From CAVPMN01 sp963706425 (GTDB lineage: Bacteria > Actinomycetota > Acidimicrobiia > Acidimicrobiales > Acidimicrobilacustridaceae), in NCBI GenBank assembly GCA_963706425.1, contig CAVPMN010000020.1, positions 806,001 through 870,000 on the forward strand: a DNA stretch of 64,000 nucleotides, in the 5' to 3' direction. Under the pieces are notes generated by a model, which saw nothing but the letters and a program-made list of their open reading frames with translations, did no database searches and was not told the DNA's origin. Position numbers and translations under genes: made by a program. Positions 1-9,092 of the stretch are shown here, piece by piece; the first letter of the stretch is position 1, and each line of letters starts with the position of its first letter.

Positions 1-725
<725 letters not shown>

Positions 726-818
726 GTGTACAGCTCCTTGATGACAGTCGAATCGGCGAGCGAGCCTAGGCGGGGGCCGCAGCCGGGGGCGAACTGAGCC
801 TGACGCGCGTCTTTCGGG

Positions 819-1160
819 TCAGCGGGCGGTGCCCGACCGGTGGAGGATCACCAGGGCGTCCATCACCTCGGGATCCGCGGTCGGGCCGAAGGCCGACACC
901 AGGGTGCCCAGGGCCCCGCACTCAGGACATCGCAGCCCGAAGACGATCGATTCGTCGTCGGGGTTGCTGGCCCCTTCGAATCGGTAGAACCGCTCGACCA
1001 CGACCGCGTCGGCGGGCTGATGCACCTCGCAGACGCCGCAGTGCACCTTGCCGTCGACGACCCGGAAGTCGCCGACGAACCCATCGGCTGCGAGCAGTGC
1101 GAGCGCCTCGGTCACCGTGTCGGGGATCGCGTCCCCTGGCTCGACGGAGGATTCGGTCAT
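819..1160 (-). CDS. Small zinc-ribbon-like protein of unknown function
   Basis: A 113-residue acidic protein I cannot assign to a named function. Two cysteine pairs, CGVC near residue 42 and CPEC near residue 78, are placed as in a zinc ribbon. The N-terminal half (TVTEALALLAADGFVGDF) resembles a small alpha-beta domain found in short bacterial proteins often annotated only as hypothetical. Its ATG overlaps the stop of the upstream acetyltransferase in an ATGA arrangement, so the two are probably translationally coupled. Zinc binding is inferred from cysteine spacing only. Confidence 0.75.
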   Translation of the reverse strand: MTESSVEPGDAIPDTVTEALALLAADGFVGDFRVVDGKVHCGVCEVHQPADAVVVERFYRFEGASNPDDESIVFGLRCPECGALGTLVSAFGPTADPEVMDALVILHRSGTAR

Positions 1161-1702
1161 GGTCGTCTCCTGCGGTAGAGGACGTGGCGGCGCAAGCGAT
1201 GGCCGACCTCGAGCCGCGGGTGGTCGAAGTCGTCGTATTCATCGTGGCTCATACCCAGCCGTTCCATGACCCGGCGGGACGGCTGGTTGATCACCGCGGT
1301 GAACGACACGATCTCGTCGAGGCCGCAGTCTTCGAAGCCGAACGCCATCGCGGCTCGACCGGCTTCGGTCGCGTAGCCATGGCCCCACGAGTCGGGATGG
1401 AGGCGCCAGCCGACCTCGACGGTGGGCATGAACGGCGCGTCGAACGTGGGCACCGCCAACCCCACAAAGCCCGCGCACGGAGCGCCACTGGGGATCTCGA
1501 CCGCCCAGAGACCGAACCCGTGCTCGTCGAAGTGCGCCTCGATGCGGTCGATGAACTGATCCGACTCCGCCCTGGTGAGGGCGTTCGGGAGAAACCGGGT
1601 GACCTGTGGATCGGCATTGATCCTCGCGAACGGCTCGCGGTCGCTGTCCCGCCAGCGGCGCAGGATCAACCGCTCGGTGCGGAGCTCGGGTACACGACCC
1701 AT
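1157..1702 (-). CDS. GNAT-family N-acetyltransferase, RimJ/RimL-like
   Basis: Acetyl-CoA-dependent N-acetyltransferase of the ribosomal-protein-alanine acetyltransferase type, 181 residues. It begins with the typical LRTERLILRRWRDSD strand-helix, and carries the acetyl-CoA-binding segment around WGHGYATEAGRAAMAFGF, followed by the NQPSRRVMERLGM element common in this subfamily. I start at ATG 1702; the open frame extends upstream to 1885, but those residues have no family similarity. The substrate cannot be told from sequence. It overlaps the downstream zinc-ribbon gene by 4 bases and is divergent from the oxygenase gene at 1836, leaving a 133-base shared promoter region. Confidence 0.85.
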   Translation of the reverse strand: MGRVPELRTERLILRRWRDSDREPFARINADPQVTRFLPNALTRAESDQFIDRIEAHFDEHGFGLWAVEIPSGAPCAGFVGLAVPTFDAPFMPTVEVGWRLHPDSWGHGYATEAGRAAMAFGFEDCGLDEIVSFTAVINQPSRRVMERLGMSHDEYDDFDHPRLEVGHRLRRHVLYRRRRP

Positions 1703-1835
1703 CCGGGCAGTCTGGCGCAATCGACCCGTCCCCCGCGATCCCCGCCACGTCGAGCGAATCGCTGGAAGCTTCGTCCTGCTAACGAACGAGCGATTCGCTG
1801 AACGTGGCGGAAGCGGAGACCCTACGCTCGGCTGG

Positions 1836-2786
1836 ATGCTGCCGCACCTACCGGTGATCGACGTGACACCGCTGGTCTCCGGCACCGGCGACCAGAGCCA
1901 GGTAGCGGCCGAGATCGACCGAGCGAGCCGAGAGATCGGCTTCTTCTACGTCGTCGGCCACGGGATCGACGACGACCTCGTCCGCGGTCTCGAGTCATCG
2001 GCCGAAGCGTTCTTCGCCCTGCCCGATGCGGAGAAAGCCGAGATCGCCATGGAGCACGGCGGCCGGGCGTGGCGGGGCTGGTTCCCGGTGGGCGGAGAGC
2101 TCACGTCTGGGCGTCCCGACCAGAAAGAGGGCATCTACTTCGGGGCCGAGCTCGGGCCCGACGACCCCCGCGTGCAGCAGGGCTGGCCGCTCCACGGGGC
2201 CAACCTGTTCCCTCGACGGCCACCCGAGCTGCGCAACGACGTGCTCGCGTACCTCGACGCCATGACCACGCTCGGCCATCGGCTGGTTGCCGGCCTCGGG
2301 CTCGCACTGGGCCTGGGGTCCGAGTGGTTCGACCGCCACCTCACCGCCGATCCGCTGGTGCTGTTCCGGATCTTCCACTACCCGGCGACGAAGCCGGACG
2401 GGTGGGGCGTGGCCGAGCACACCGATTACGGCCTGCTCACCATGCTGTTGCAGGACACGAGCGGCGGCCTCGAGGTGCACACCCCGCATGGGTGGATCGA
2501 TGCCCCGCCGATCCCCGGCTCGTTCGTGTGCAACCTCGGCGACATGCTCGAGCGCCTGACCGCCGGCGCCTACCGCTCGACGCCTCATCGGGTGCGCAAC
2601 GTCGCATCGCCATCGCGCCTCTCGTTCCCCTTCTTCTTCGATCCTGGATGGAACGTGCAGGTGCCCAACCTCGGCGGCACCTATGGCGACTATGTCGTGC
2701 GGAAGGTGTCGAACGTGTTTCCCTTGCTCGGCACCGCGGTCTTGGACAACCCTGGCAATGACGCACCACAAGAGGGGGCCCGATGA
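1836..2786 (+). CDS. 2-oxoglutarate/Fe(II)-dependent dioxygenase, isopenicillin N synthase-like
   Basis: Non-haem iron oxygenase of the IPNS/flavanone-hydroxylase superfamily, 316 residues. The N-terminal DIOX_N region (PVIDVTPL...IGFFYVVGHGI) is followed by the double-stranded beta-helix. The iron ligands are visible as His195-x-Asp197 (AEHTDYG) and His251 (STPHRV), and the 2-oxoglutarate anchor as Arg261-x-Ser263 (SRLSF). Start chosen at ATG 1836, where homology begins. The stop overlaps the start of the next gene by 4 bases (ATGA), so the two are likely coexpressed. Substrate unknown; such enzymes in actinobacteria act on many small molecules. Confidence 0.9.
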   Translation: MLPHLPVIDVTPLVSGTGDQSQVAAEIDRASREIGFFYVVGHGIDDDLVRGLESSAEAFFALPDAEKAEIAMEHGGRAWRGWFPVGGELTSGRPDQKEGIYFGAELGPDDPRVQQGWPLHGANLFPRRPPELRNDVLAYLDAMTTLGHRLVAGLGLALGLGSEWFDRHLTADPLVLFRIFHYPATKPDGWGVAEHTDYGLLTMLLQDTSGGLEVHTPHGWIDAPPIPGSFVCNLGDMLERLTAGAYRSTPHRVRNVASPSRLSFPFFFDPGWNVQVPNLGGTYGDYVVRKVSNVFPLLGTAVLDNPGNDAPQEGAR

Positions 2787-4477
2787 GCGACCGTCAGGCA
2801 GCGCAGCCGGTGATTGTCCAGGTGGCCGGAGACGGCCCCAACGCCAAGTCTCTCAGCCGTGAGCTCGAACGGCGCTATGGAGCCGACTACCAGGTCATGC
2901 GGGTGACGCGGACCGACATGGTGGCGGCCCTCGGCGCCCTTCACCGCGACGACGTCCCGGTCGCGCTCGTCCTCGCCGAGATGGACGCCGATCACGACGG
3001 GATCGCCGCACTGACCGGCGTCCGTACGATCCATCCCGACGCCCGACGGGGGGTGATCGTGCCGTGGGGCACCTTCGGCCAGGCACCCGCGATCTTCGAG
3101 GCCATGTCGGAAGGGCGCATCGACTTCTTCCTCATCCACGAGGGTCGACCACGTGACGAGGAGTTCCATCGAGGCGTCACCGAGGCGCTCGAGGATTGGC
3201 ACACGGCCCGCGGAGAGGGCATCGAGGCGGTCGTCCTGGTCGGCGACCCGTTGAGCGCGCGTGTCCATGAGCTGCGCGACACCTTCAGCCGCAATCACAT
3301 CCCCATCGGCTTCTACGACGCAGCGCACGACGACGGCGGCCACATCCTCGACGAACTGGGGCTCGCCGAGCCGGAGCTACCCGTCGTCATCCTGAGGTTC
3401 ACCGCCGAACCCACCGCGCTCGAGAACCCATCCGACATCGAGATCGCGGACGCGTTCGGCCTCACCGCCACCATCCCCGACGATCGCTGCTTCGACGTGG
3501 TAGTCATCGGCGCCGGCCCCGCCGGGCTGGCCGCCGCGGTGTACGCCGCGTCGGAAGGTCTCGACACACTCGTGCTCGAGCAGCAGGCCGTCGGCGGACA
3601 GGCCGGCACCAGCTCGATGATCCGCAACTACCCCGGGTTCCCCCGAGGTGTTAGTGGGGCGAAGCTCGCCTACAGCACGTTCCAGCAGGCCTGGTCGCTC
3701 GGCGCCACGTTCCTCTTCATGCGCCCGGCGGTGCGGCTGTCGGTCGACGGCCACGAGCGCATCGTCGAGCTGACCGACGGCAGCCGTCTGCACACCAAGG
3801 TCGTGATCGTGGCGACCGGTGTCGCCTACCGCCGGCTCGACATCCCCCAGCTCGAGGAGTTGCAGGGTCGGGGCGTGTTCTACGGCGCAGCCGTGTCGGA
3901 GGCGCCGGGCCTTCGAGGCCGGCGGGTGTTCGTGGTCGGTGGTGGCAACTCGGCCGGGCAGGCCGCCCTCCACCTCGCGCGCTACGCCGACCACGTCACC
4001 ATCCTGGTGCGCACCCAGACCCTCGCCGCCAGCATGTCCGACTACCTGATCAGAGAGATCGAGTCGGTCGACAACGTCGACGTGCGCTATCAGGTCGAAG
4101 TGGCGGGAGGTGGCGGTGATCCGGTGCTCGACCATCTCGTGCTTCGCAACCGCTCCTCCGGTACCGAGGAACGGGTCGACGCCGACGGGCTGTTCGTCTT
4201 GATCGGCAGCGAGCCGCACACCGACTGGCTCGACGGCTCGGTCGAGCGCGACCGGTGGGGTTTCATCTGCACGGGCGTCGATGTGCCTGGCCCCACAACC
4301 GACGGGCGCGACCGAGAGCCCCTCGAGACCAGCCTGCCAGGCGTGTTCGCTGCGGGCGACGTGCGGCGAGGCTCGGTGAAGCGGGTCGCGTCCGGTGTCG
4401 GCGAGGGGGCCGTCTGCGTGCCCATGGTCCACCGCTATCTGCAGACGTTGCCGGAGCCCGTGCGCACCGGTGGCTGA
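2783..4477 (+). CDS. Fused response-regulator-like / thioredoxin-reductase-like flavoprotein
   Basis: A 564-residue three-part protein. Residues ~1-130 look like a degenerate receiver domain. Residues ~150-220 (VVLVGDPLSARVHELRDTF) resemble a thioredoxin/glutaredoxin fold without a CxxC. From residue ~235 a thioredoxin-reductase-type FAD/NAD(P)H oxidoreductase follows: FAD motif GAGPAGLAAAVYAA, NAD(P) motif GGGNSAGQAALHLA and FAD motif GVFAAGDVR. The redox-active CxxC of true thioredoxin reductases is replaced by YGAAVSEA, so it cannot reduce thioredoxin in the usual way. This architecture is known in databases as fused response regulator/thioredoxin-disulfide reductase. It is coupled to the upstream oxygenase (4-base overlap) and overlaps the downstream membrane protein by 8 bases. 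Confidence 0.88.
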   Translation: MSDRQAAQPVIVQVAGDGPNAKSLSRELERRYGADYQVMRVTRTDMVAALGALHRDDVPVALVLAEMDADHDGIAALTGVRTIHPDARRGVIVPWGTFGQAPAIFEAMSEGRIDFFLIHEGRPRDEEFHRGVTEALEDWHTARGEGIEAVVLVGDPLSARVHELRDTFSRNHIPIGFYDAAHDDGGHILDELGLAEPELPVVILRFTAEPTALENPSDIEIADAFGLTATIPDDRCFDVVVIGAGPAGLAAAVYAASEGLDTLVLEQQAVGGQAGTSSMIRNYPGFPRGVSGAKLAYSTFQQAWSLGATFLFMRPAVRLSVDGHERIVELTDGSRLHTKVVIVATGVAYRRLDIPQLEELQGRGVFYGAAVSEAPGLRGRRVFVVGGGNSAGQAALHLARYADHVTILVRTQTLAASMSDYLIREIESVDNVDVRYQVEVAGGGGDPVLDHLVLRNRSSGTEERVDADGLFVLIGSEPHTDWLDGSVERDRWGFICTGVDVPGPTTDGRDREPLETSLPGVFAAGDVRRGSVKRVASGVGEGAVCVPMVHRYLQTLPEPVRTGG

Positions 4478-5354
4478 CCTCGATCCCGCCGTGGGCGGCG
4501 ACGGGGTGAAGGCCCTCCAACCCGGCATGCGCTCCCTCCTCCTGGTTGCTGCCGTCCTCGTCTTCCTCGCCGGGGTGCAGCTCTTCGTCTTCACCGAGCG
4601 CACCGAGCGCTACTTCGCCTGGACGATCACCCCTCCGCTGACCGCCGCGTTCCTCGGCGCGGCCTACTGGTCGAGCGTCGCCTTCGAGCTGCTCGCTTCC
4701 CGCGCTCGACTGTGGGCCAACGCGCGCATCGCGGTGCCTGCCGTGTTCGTGTTCACCACGCTGACGCTGGTCGCCACCCTCATCCACCGCGACAAGTTCC
4801 ACTTCGGTGCGGACCACGAGCTCGGCACACGGGCAGTGACCTGGGCGTGGCTCGCCGTCTACACGGTGGTGCCCGTACTCATGGCGGTGCTGTGGGTTCG
4901 CCAGCACCGCGCCCCCGGCGGCGATCCGCCTCGCGACCACCCGTTGCCGGTCTGGCTCACTGCGTTGGTCGGCACCCAGGCCGTGGTGCTGCTGGTGCTC
5001 GGCACCTGGATGTTCGCGGCACCGACCTCAGCGGCCGAGGTGTGGCCGTGGGCGCTCACCGAGCTGACGGGACGGGCGGTGGCGGCCTGGCTGCTCGGGT
5101 TGGGGGTCGCAGCTGCGCATGCGGTGTGGGAGCGCGACGTCGTTCGCCTACGGCCGGCGGCGGTTGCGTACCTGGGGTTCGGCGTGCTCGAGACATGGGC
5201 GATGCTCCGCTACGCCGACACGGTCGATTGGTCGTCGTCCGAGGGCACCGGGCTCGCGGTCTTCCTCGCCAGCACGGTGGTGACCGGTGTGGCCGCCCTG
5301 TGGCTGGGCCGGCGGGCGTCGACCGCCGACGCCGACGCCGAAATCGGTGCGTGA
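4470..5354 (+). CDS. Polytopic membrane protein of unknown function
   Basis: About 294 residues with roughly seven or eight hydrophobic helices (for example MRSLLLVAAVLVFLAGVQLF, ARIAVPAVFVFTTLTLVATL, AVTWAWLAVYTVVPVLMAVL). I do not recognise a characterised family. The start is uncertain: GTG 4470 overlaps the upstream stop by 8 bases and would couple translation, but GTG 4506 and ATG 4527 are also in frame. It is the third gene of a probable operon with the 2OG oxygenase and the reductase-like fusion. Its stop codon lies inside the left arm of the inverted repeat at 5341-5387. Confidence 0.75.
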   Translation: MADLDPAVGGDGVKALQPGMRSLLLVAAVLVFLAGVQLFVFTERTERYFAWTITPPLTAAFLGAAYWSSVAFELLASRARLWANARIAVPAVFVFTTLTLVATLIHRDKFHFGADHELGTRAVTWAWLAVYTVVPVLMAVLWVRQHRAPGGDPPRDHPLPVWLTALVGTQAVVLLVLGTWMFAAPTSAAEVWPWALTELTGRAVAAWLLGLGVAAAHAVWERDVVRLRPAAVAYLGFGVLETWAMLRYADTVDWSSSEGTGLAVFLASTVVTGVAALWLGRRASTADADAEIGA

Positions 5355-5387
5355 AACAACCGCATGGGTTGTTTCACGCACCGATTT
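5341..5387. repeat. Perfect 21-bp inverted repeat, copy 1 of a dispersed hairpin; probable bidirectional terminator
   Basis: Arms 5341-5361 and 5367-5387 are perfectly complementary around a 5-base loop. The arm core is GGTGCGTGAAACAACC. It sits between two convergent genes and includes the stop codon of the left one. A near-identical copy lies at 27345-27391, also between convergent genes. Neither strand has a long T-run, as is usual for hairpin terminators in GC-rich actinobacteria. The terminator role is inferred. Confidence 0.85.
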
Positions 5388-5408
5388 GGGCGGTTGCTGA
5401 GACGGCGA

Positions 5409-6236
5409 CTACTGGTCGAACACCGTGGCCAACCCGCGCAGCACGGCATGCCATTCGGGCGGCGCGTCAGCGGGCAGCGGGCGGCGGATGCTCAGTGCTT
5501 CGATCAGGTCGACCGCCTCACCGCGCAGGCACGGGCGGTCAGCCGTCGGTGCCAGCCTGACGTCGACCGACTCACCCACGTCGACGACGACGGCCAGCGC
5601 CGGATCGGTGGTCGCGACCCCGAGCGAGCAGGGTGTGGCGGTGCCGGCCATGATGGCGAAGCCGGGGCTGAGGGCAGCCGAGTAACGCAGGCAGACACCC
5701 AACTCGTCGGGCTCGGCCATCTGGTCGAGCCCGAGCGGCAGCAGCACATCGCGTTCGTGCACCCAGCTGTCCCACAGCGCATGTGCGGCCAGCAGCTTGA
5801 TCGGGACATGGCCGGGTGGCGACTCGGCGAGCACGCCCCAGCCGTCGTCATCGAGCGATTCGACCGCGGCGACGAAGCCGTCGTTGGTCGTGGTGAACTG
5901 GGAGAGCACGTCGGCCGGTGTGAGCGTGCGCATGCCTGCCACCATCACCGCCGGCGTGGCTGCCGGGTCGAAGGCCGCCAGGATGCGGGTGGGCTCACCG
6001 GCGAGGCCGGCGAGCACCGACGTCTCCCAGAACGAGTTGGTGCCGACGAGGTGGGCGATGACGTCCTGCACCGTCCAGCCCTCGCAGCGGCTGGGCAGCG
6101 CCCACTGCTCCGGCTCGAGATCGGCGAGCACCTGCTCGAGCCGGCGGCGCTGGCGAACGAGCGGCGCGAGCACTTCGCCGGGCGGACCGTCGAGCGCAAC
6201 GATCGGCGGCGCCTCGTAGCGCGGTGTCAGCAGCAT
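5409..6236 (-). CDS. Maleylpyruvate isomerase family mycothiol-dependent enzyme (DinB/MDMPI fold)
   Basis: 275-residue protein of the actinobacterial MDMPI/DinB-like four-helix family. The N-terminal domain shows the typical PSRCEGWTVQDVIAHLVGTN segment, with the metal-ligand His of the family in DVIAHL, and the second His region near AAHALWDSWVHERDVLLPLG. The C-terminal ~90 residues match the SCP2-like MDMPI C-terminal domain (CLRGEAVDLIEALSIRRPLP). Members use mycothiol as thiol cofactor or bind metals; most have no known substrate. Its presence supports an actinobacterial host. It stands alone, convergent with the membrane protein on its 3' side. Confidence 0.85.
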   Translation of the reverse strand: MLLTPRYEAPPIVALDGPPGEVLAPLVRQRRRLEQVLADLEPEQWALPSRCEGWTVQDVIAHLVGTNSFWETSVLAGLAGEPTRILAAFDPAATPAVMVAGMRTLTPADVLSQFTTTNDGFVAAVESLDDDGWGVLAESPPGHVPIKLLAAHALWDSWVHERDVLLPLGLDQMAEPDELGVCLRYSAALSPGFAIMAGTATPCSLGVATTDPALAVVVDVGESVDVRLAPTADRPCLRGEAVDLIEALSIRRPLPADAPPEWHAVLRGLATVFDQ

Positions 6237-6493
6237 GGCTGCAACCTAGGGGACGGCCGCCCGTCGCCGCGACCGATTCTCCGACGACGATTGCGGCGGA
6301 TCGCGCGACGTGGAGCTGCCATACTCCGGCGATGGCACTCACCCACTGGCGCCTTCATCTACAGGCTCTCGGCCAGGCGGGCGGAGCGCGATCCTGGAGC
6401 GCCATCGACCATCGAGTGACGGTCGGAGCCGTCGACATGGGCCGAATCGGTCGTCGGAGTGCACGACCTCTTCTCCAGCGCCTGCCCAGCGCG

Positions 6494-7345
6494 TCAGCCC
6501 ACGAGGCTGAGGGTCACCTGCGTGGCGCCATCGTCGGCGCGCAGCGTGAGTCGGTCGCCGGTGAGCTCGTAGACGCTCACCCGCCCGAGGGCGGCGAGAT
6601 ACTGCGCCTCGAGCGCATCCGCCTCGGCACCACACGACCTCTGCGTGCCCAACACCTCGGTGAAGCTGAGGGCATCGCCGTCGCCCATCTGGTAGCTCCC
6701 CCCGATGTCGTTGCAGCCGCCGAAGCCGGTGAACTCGTCCTCGGTTCGGAACACGAGCGTCAGCTCTTCGGTCAGCGCGGTGGTCTCGACCCCACCCGAT
6801 CCGTTGTTGACGCCGAGAACCTGCCACGACGTCCCTTCGAGCCCGCTGAGGCCGGCGTCGTAGGTGAGCAGCACCGCGCCGTCCTGATCGGCCAGCCTGA
6901 GCTGATCGTTCGTGATCGTGTAGCGGTCGACGCGCGGTAGCAGACCGATCAGCGCGGTCTCCTGGGCCTGCAGCGGCTGGTCGAGACAAGCCATCTGCGT
7001 CATGGGCCCGAGGGTGAGCGCCAGCTGATCGCCGTCGAGGAGATAGGTGCCGCTGAACTGGTTGCACCCGGTCGAGCCGCGCAGCATCTCGTCGGACGCG
7101 AACTCGATGGTCGCCAATGCGCCGGGCGCCGCCGGCACGACCGTCGCCGAGCCGTCGTCGTAGCTGGCGAGGGTCCACGACGAACCCACCAGCTCCACGG
7201 TGTCGCCCGACGTGGGGTTCAACGTGTCGTCCCCTGTCGACGTCGCATCGGAGTCGTCGCCGCAGCCCGCGAGCACGAGCGCAGCGACGACCACGAGACA
7301 GACGATGAGGCGACCGCGTCGCGAGGCAACCGGCGGGGAGACCAC
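6494..7345 (-). CDS. Lipoprotein with two META (HslJ-like) domains
   Basis: 283-residue secreted lipoprotein. An N-terminal signal peptide (RRGRLIVCLVVVAALVLAGC) ends in the lipobox LAGC, predicting diacylglyceryl modification of the Cys and membrane anchoring. After an Asp/Ser/Thr-rich linker come two tandem META domains, each with the typical GSSWTLASYDDG or GTSWQVLGVNNG start, a GCNQFSGTY or GCNDIGGSY turn and a later Cys (MACLDQ, RSCGAE) that may form disulfides. META domains occur in the heat-inducible HslJ and in secreted proteins of unclear role. Start chosen as GTG 7345, preceded by AAGGG. It is divergent from the YdeI-like gene. Confidence 0.85.
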   Translation of the reverse strand: MVSPPVASRRGRLIVCLVVVAALVLAGCGDDSDATSTGDDTLNPTSGDTVELVGSSWTLASYDDGSATVVPAAPGALATIEFASDEMLRGSTGCNQFSGTYLLDGDQLALTLGPMTQMACLDQPLQAQETALIGLLPRVDRYTITNDQLRLADQDGAVLLTYDAGLSGLEGTSWQVLGVNNGSGGVETTALTEELTLVFRTEDEFTGFGGCNDIGGSYQMGDGDALSFTEVLGTQRSCGAEADALEAQYLAALGRVSVYELTGDRLTLRADDGATQVTLSLVG

Positions 7346-7477
7346 ACGCTCACCCTTGCACAACCGCGCTGCACCCTTGCACACCCGCAGGGCCTCACCT
7401 GCCGGCGCAACGTCCACGAGCCCGGGGGCTCGAACCTGACGCCGCCCTCGTCGCGCGAGATGGGAGATGATGCCGTG

Positions 7478-8092
7478 ATGGGCCGACCGCCGAGAACCGC
7501 CTCGGAGCACCCCGACACCTGGAAATACGACTACCCGATCTTCCACCCCCGCGATCTGACCGCGTGGCGGGCGTGGCTCGACCACCATCACCGCACCGCG
7601 CGCGGCGTCTGGGTGGCGACGTGGCGCAAGGCCAGCGGCCGCTCAGCAGTGCCCTACGCACAGCTGGTCGAAGAGGCGATCTGCTTCGGCTGGATCGACT
7701 CCACGGTGAACATCCTCGACGACGAGCGGGGCCTCCAGCTGATGACCCCGCGCCAGCCGAAGAGCACCTGGACCCGACTGAACCGCCAGCGGGTGGCGGC
7801 CCTCGAGGCCGACGGGCGCATGACCGAATCGGGGCGAGCCGCCGTCGAGATCGCCCAGGCCAACGGCTACTGGACGATCTACGACCCCGTCGAAGACCTC
7901 ATCGAGCCCCCGGAGCTCGCCGCCGCGCTCGATGCCTCGCGGTCGGCCCGAGCGGCATGGGACGCCTTCCCGCCGTCGGCGCGCAAGCAGATGCTGTGGT
8001 GGGTCATCAGCGCAGCCAAGCCCGAGACCCGCGCCGCCCGCGTGGCCAAGATCGTGGCGGAGGCAGAGCAGGGCCGGCGCGCCCAGGGCTGA
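7478..8092 (+). CDS. YdeI/OmpD-associated family protein
   Basis: About 204 residues, matching the YdeI-like family: WRAWLDHHHRTARGVWVATWRK, then ICFGWIDSTVNIL and TPRQPKSTWTRLNRQRV, which are the family's recurrent motifs, with a helical C-terminal region ending in Arg-rich residues (AKIVAEAEQGRR). E. coli YdeI has been linked to polymyxin stress resistance, but the biochemical role is unknown. A GGGAG at 7462-7466 supports GTG 7475 or ATG 7478 as start over the upstream ATG 7460. It is convergent with the DUF808 gene and nearly abuts its 3' end. Confidence 0.85.
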   Translation: MGRPPRTASEHPDTWKYDYPIFHPRDLTAWRAWLDHHHRTARGVWVATWRKASGRSAVPYAQLVEEAICFGWIDSTVNILDDERGLQLMTPRQPKSTWTRLNRQRVAALEADGRMTESGRAAVEIAQANGYWTIYDPVEDLIEPPELAAALDASRSARAAWDAFPPSARKQMLWWVISAAKPETRAARVAKIVAEAEQGRRAQG

Positions 8093-8107
8093 ATCCGGAC
8101 AGCTCGG

Positions 8108-9049
8108 TCAGCGACGCCGAGCCGCCCGAGCCTCTGCAGGTAGGTGACCACGACGACGATCACCGAGCCCACCGCCAGGCCGACGACCGCAGAAGCGAGG
8201 GTGTTCACCACCCAGGCCAGCACGCCACCGATGACCGCCACGCCGTCGAACAGGTGCTCGAGCTCATGGACGAGGTGATAGGGCGAGGTCCAGCCGAGCT
8301 CGTCGAAGCCGACGAGCAGGATGTGGCCACCCACCCAGAGCATCGCCGCGGTGCCGATGGCCGACGAGCCAGGCGAGCAGCTTGGGCATCCCCTTCACGA
8401 GGAGCAGACCGACGCGCTGGCTGCGTGGTGAGGGGCGCTCGGCCAGCCGCAGGCCGACGTCGTCCATCTTCACGATCAGGGCGACGACGCCGTAGACCGC
8501 CACCGTGATCAGCACCCCGACGATCGCCAGGATCACCCCACGGGACACGATGGGCTCGTCGATCACCTCCTTGAGGGCGATCACCATGATCTCGGCCGAC
8601 AGGATGAAGTCGGTGCGGATCGCCCCCGAGATGGTGCTGGCCTCGGCGTCGGCACCGAGCACCGCCACCGGCACGTCGTGGTCGTGGTCGTCGTGGCGCA
8701 GCGCGTGGATCAACTTGTGGGCGCCCTCGTAGGCGAGGAAGCACCCACCGAACATCAGGATGATCTCGACCACCGTGGGGGCGATGGCGCTCAGCAGCAG
8801 CGCCGCCGGCAGGATGATCAGCAGCTTGTTGCGCAGCGAGCCGAGCGCGATGCGCTTGATGATCGGCAGCTCGCGATCGGCCGCCAGGCCGCGCACGTAG
8901 GCCGGGGTGACGGCGGCGTCGTCGACCACCACCCCGGCCGCTTTCATGCTGGCCCGACCGGCCGCCAGGCCCACGTCGTCGACCGAGGCCGCGGCCAGCT
9001 TGGCCAGCGCGGCCACGTCGTCGAGCAGTCCGGCCAGCCCTCCCGCCAT
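8108..9049 (-). CDS. DUF808 family inner-membrane protein (YedI-like), frameshifted
   Basis: YedI/DUF808 membrane protein of unknown function, expected near 300-310 residues. The first ~228 residues (MAGGLAGLLDDVAALAKLAA ... VKGMPKLLAW) are in one frame from ATG 9049. The conserved continuation (MLWVGGHILLVGFDELG, HELEHLFDG, TLASAVVGLAVGSVIVVVV) is in another. One extra base near 8360-8368 explains the switch. After the frame change there is no stop until 7879, deep inside the opposite-strand YdeI-like gene. A second indel would allow a natural stop at 8108, which I used as the end, so the 3' boundary is uncertain. Several hydrophobic helices are evident. Confidence 0.7.
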
Positions 9050-9092
9050 TCAGCCCTCCTCGGTGGCCTCGGCGGCCACACGCGGTGTCACA

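Noticed and set aside
1575..1835. N-terminal extension of the 2OG oxygenase
   Set aside because: The upstream residues are Arg-rich, lack similarity and overlap the divergent acetyltransferase gene; homology starts at ATG 1836.
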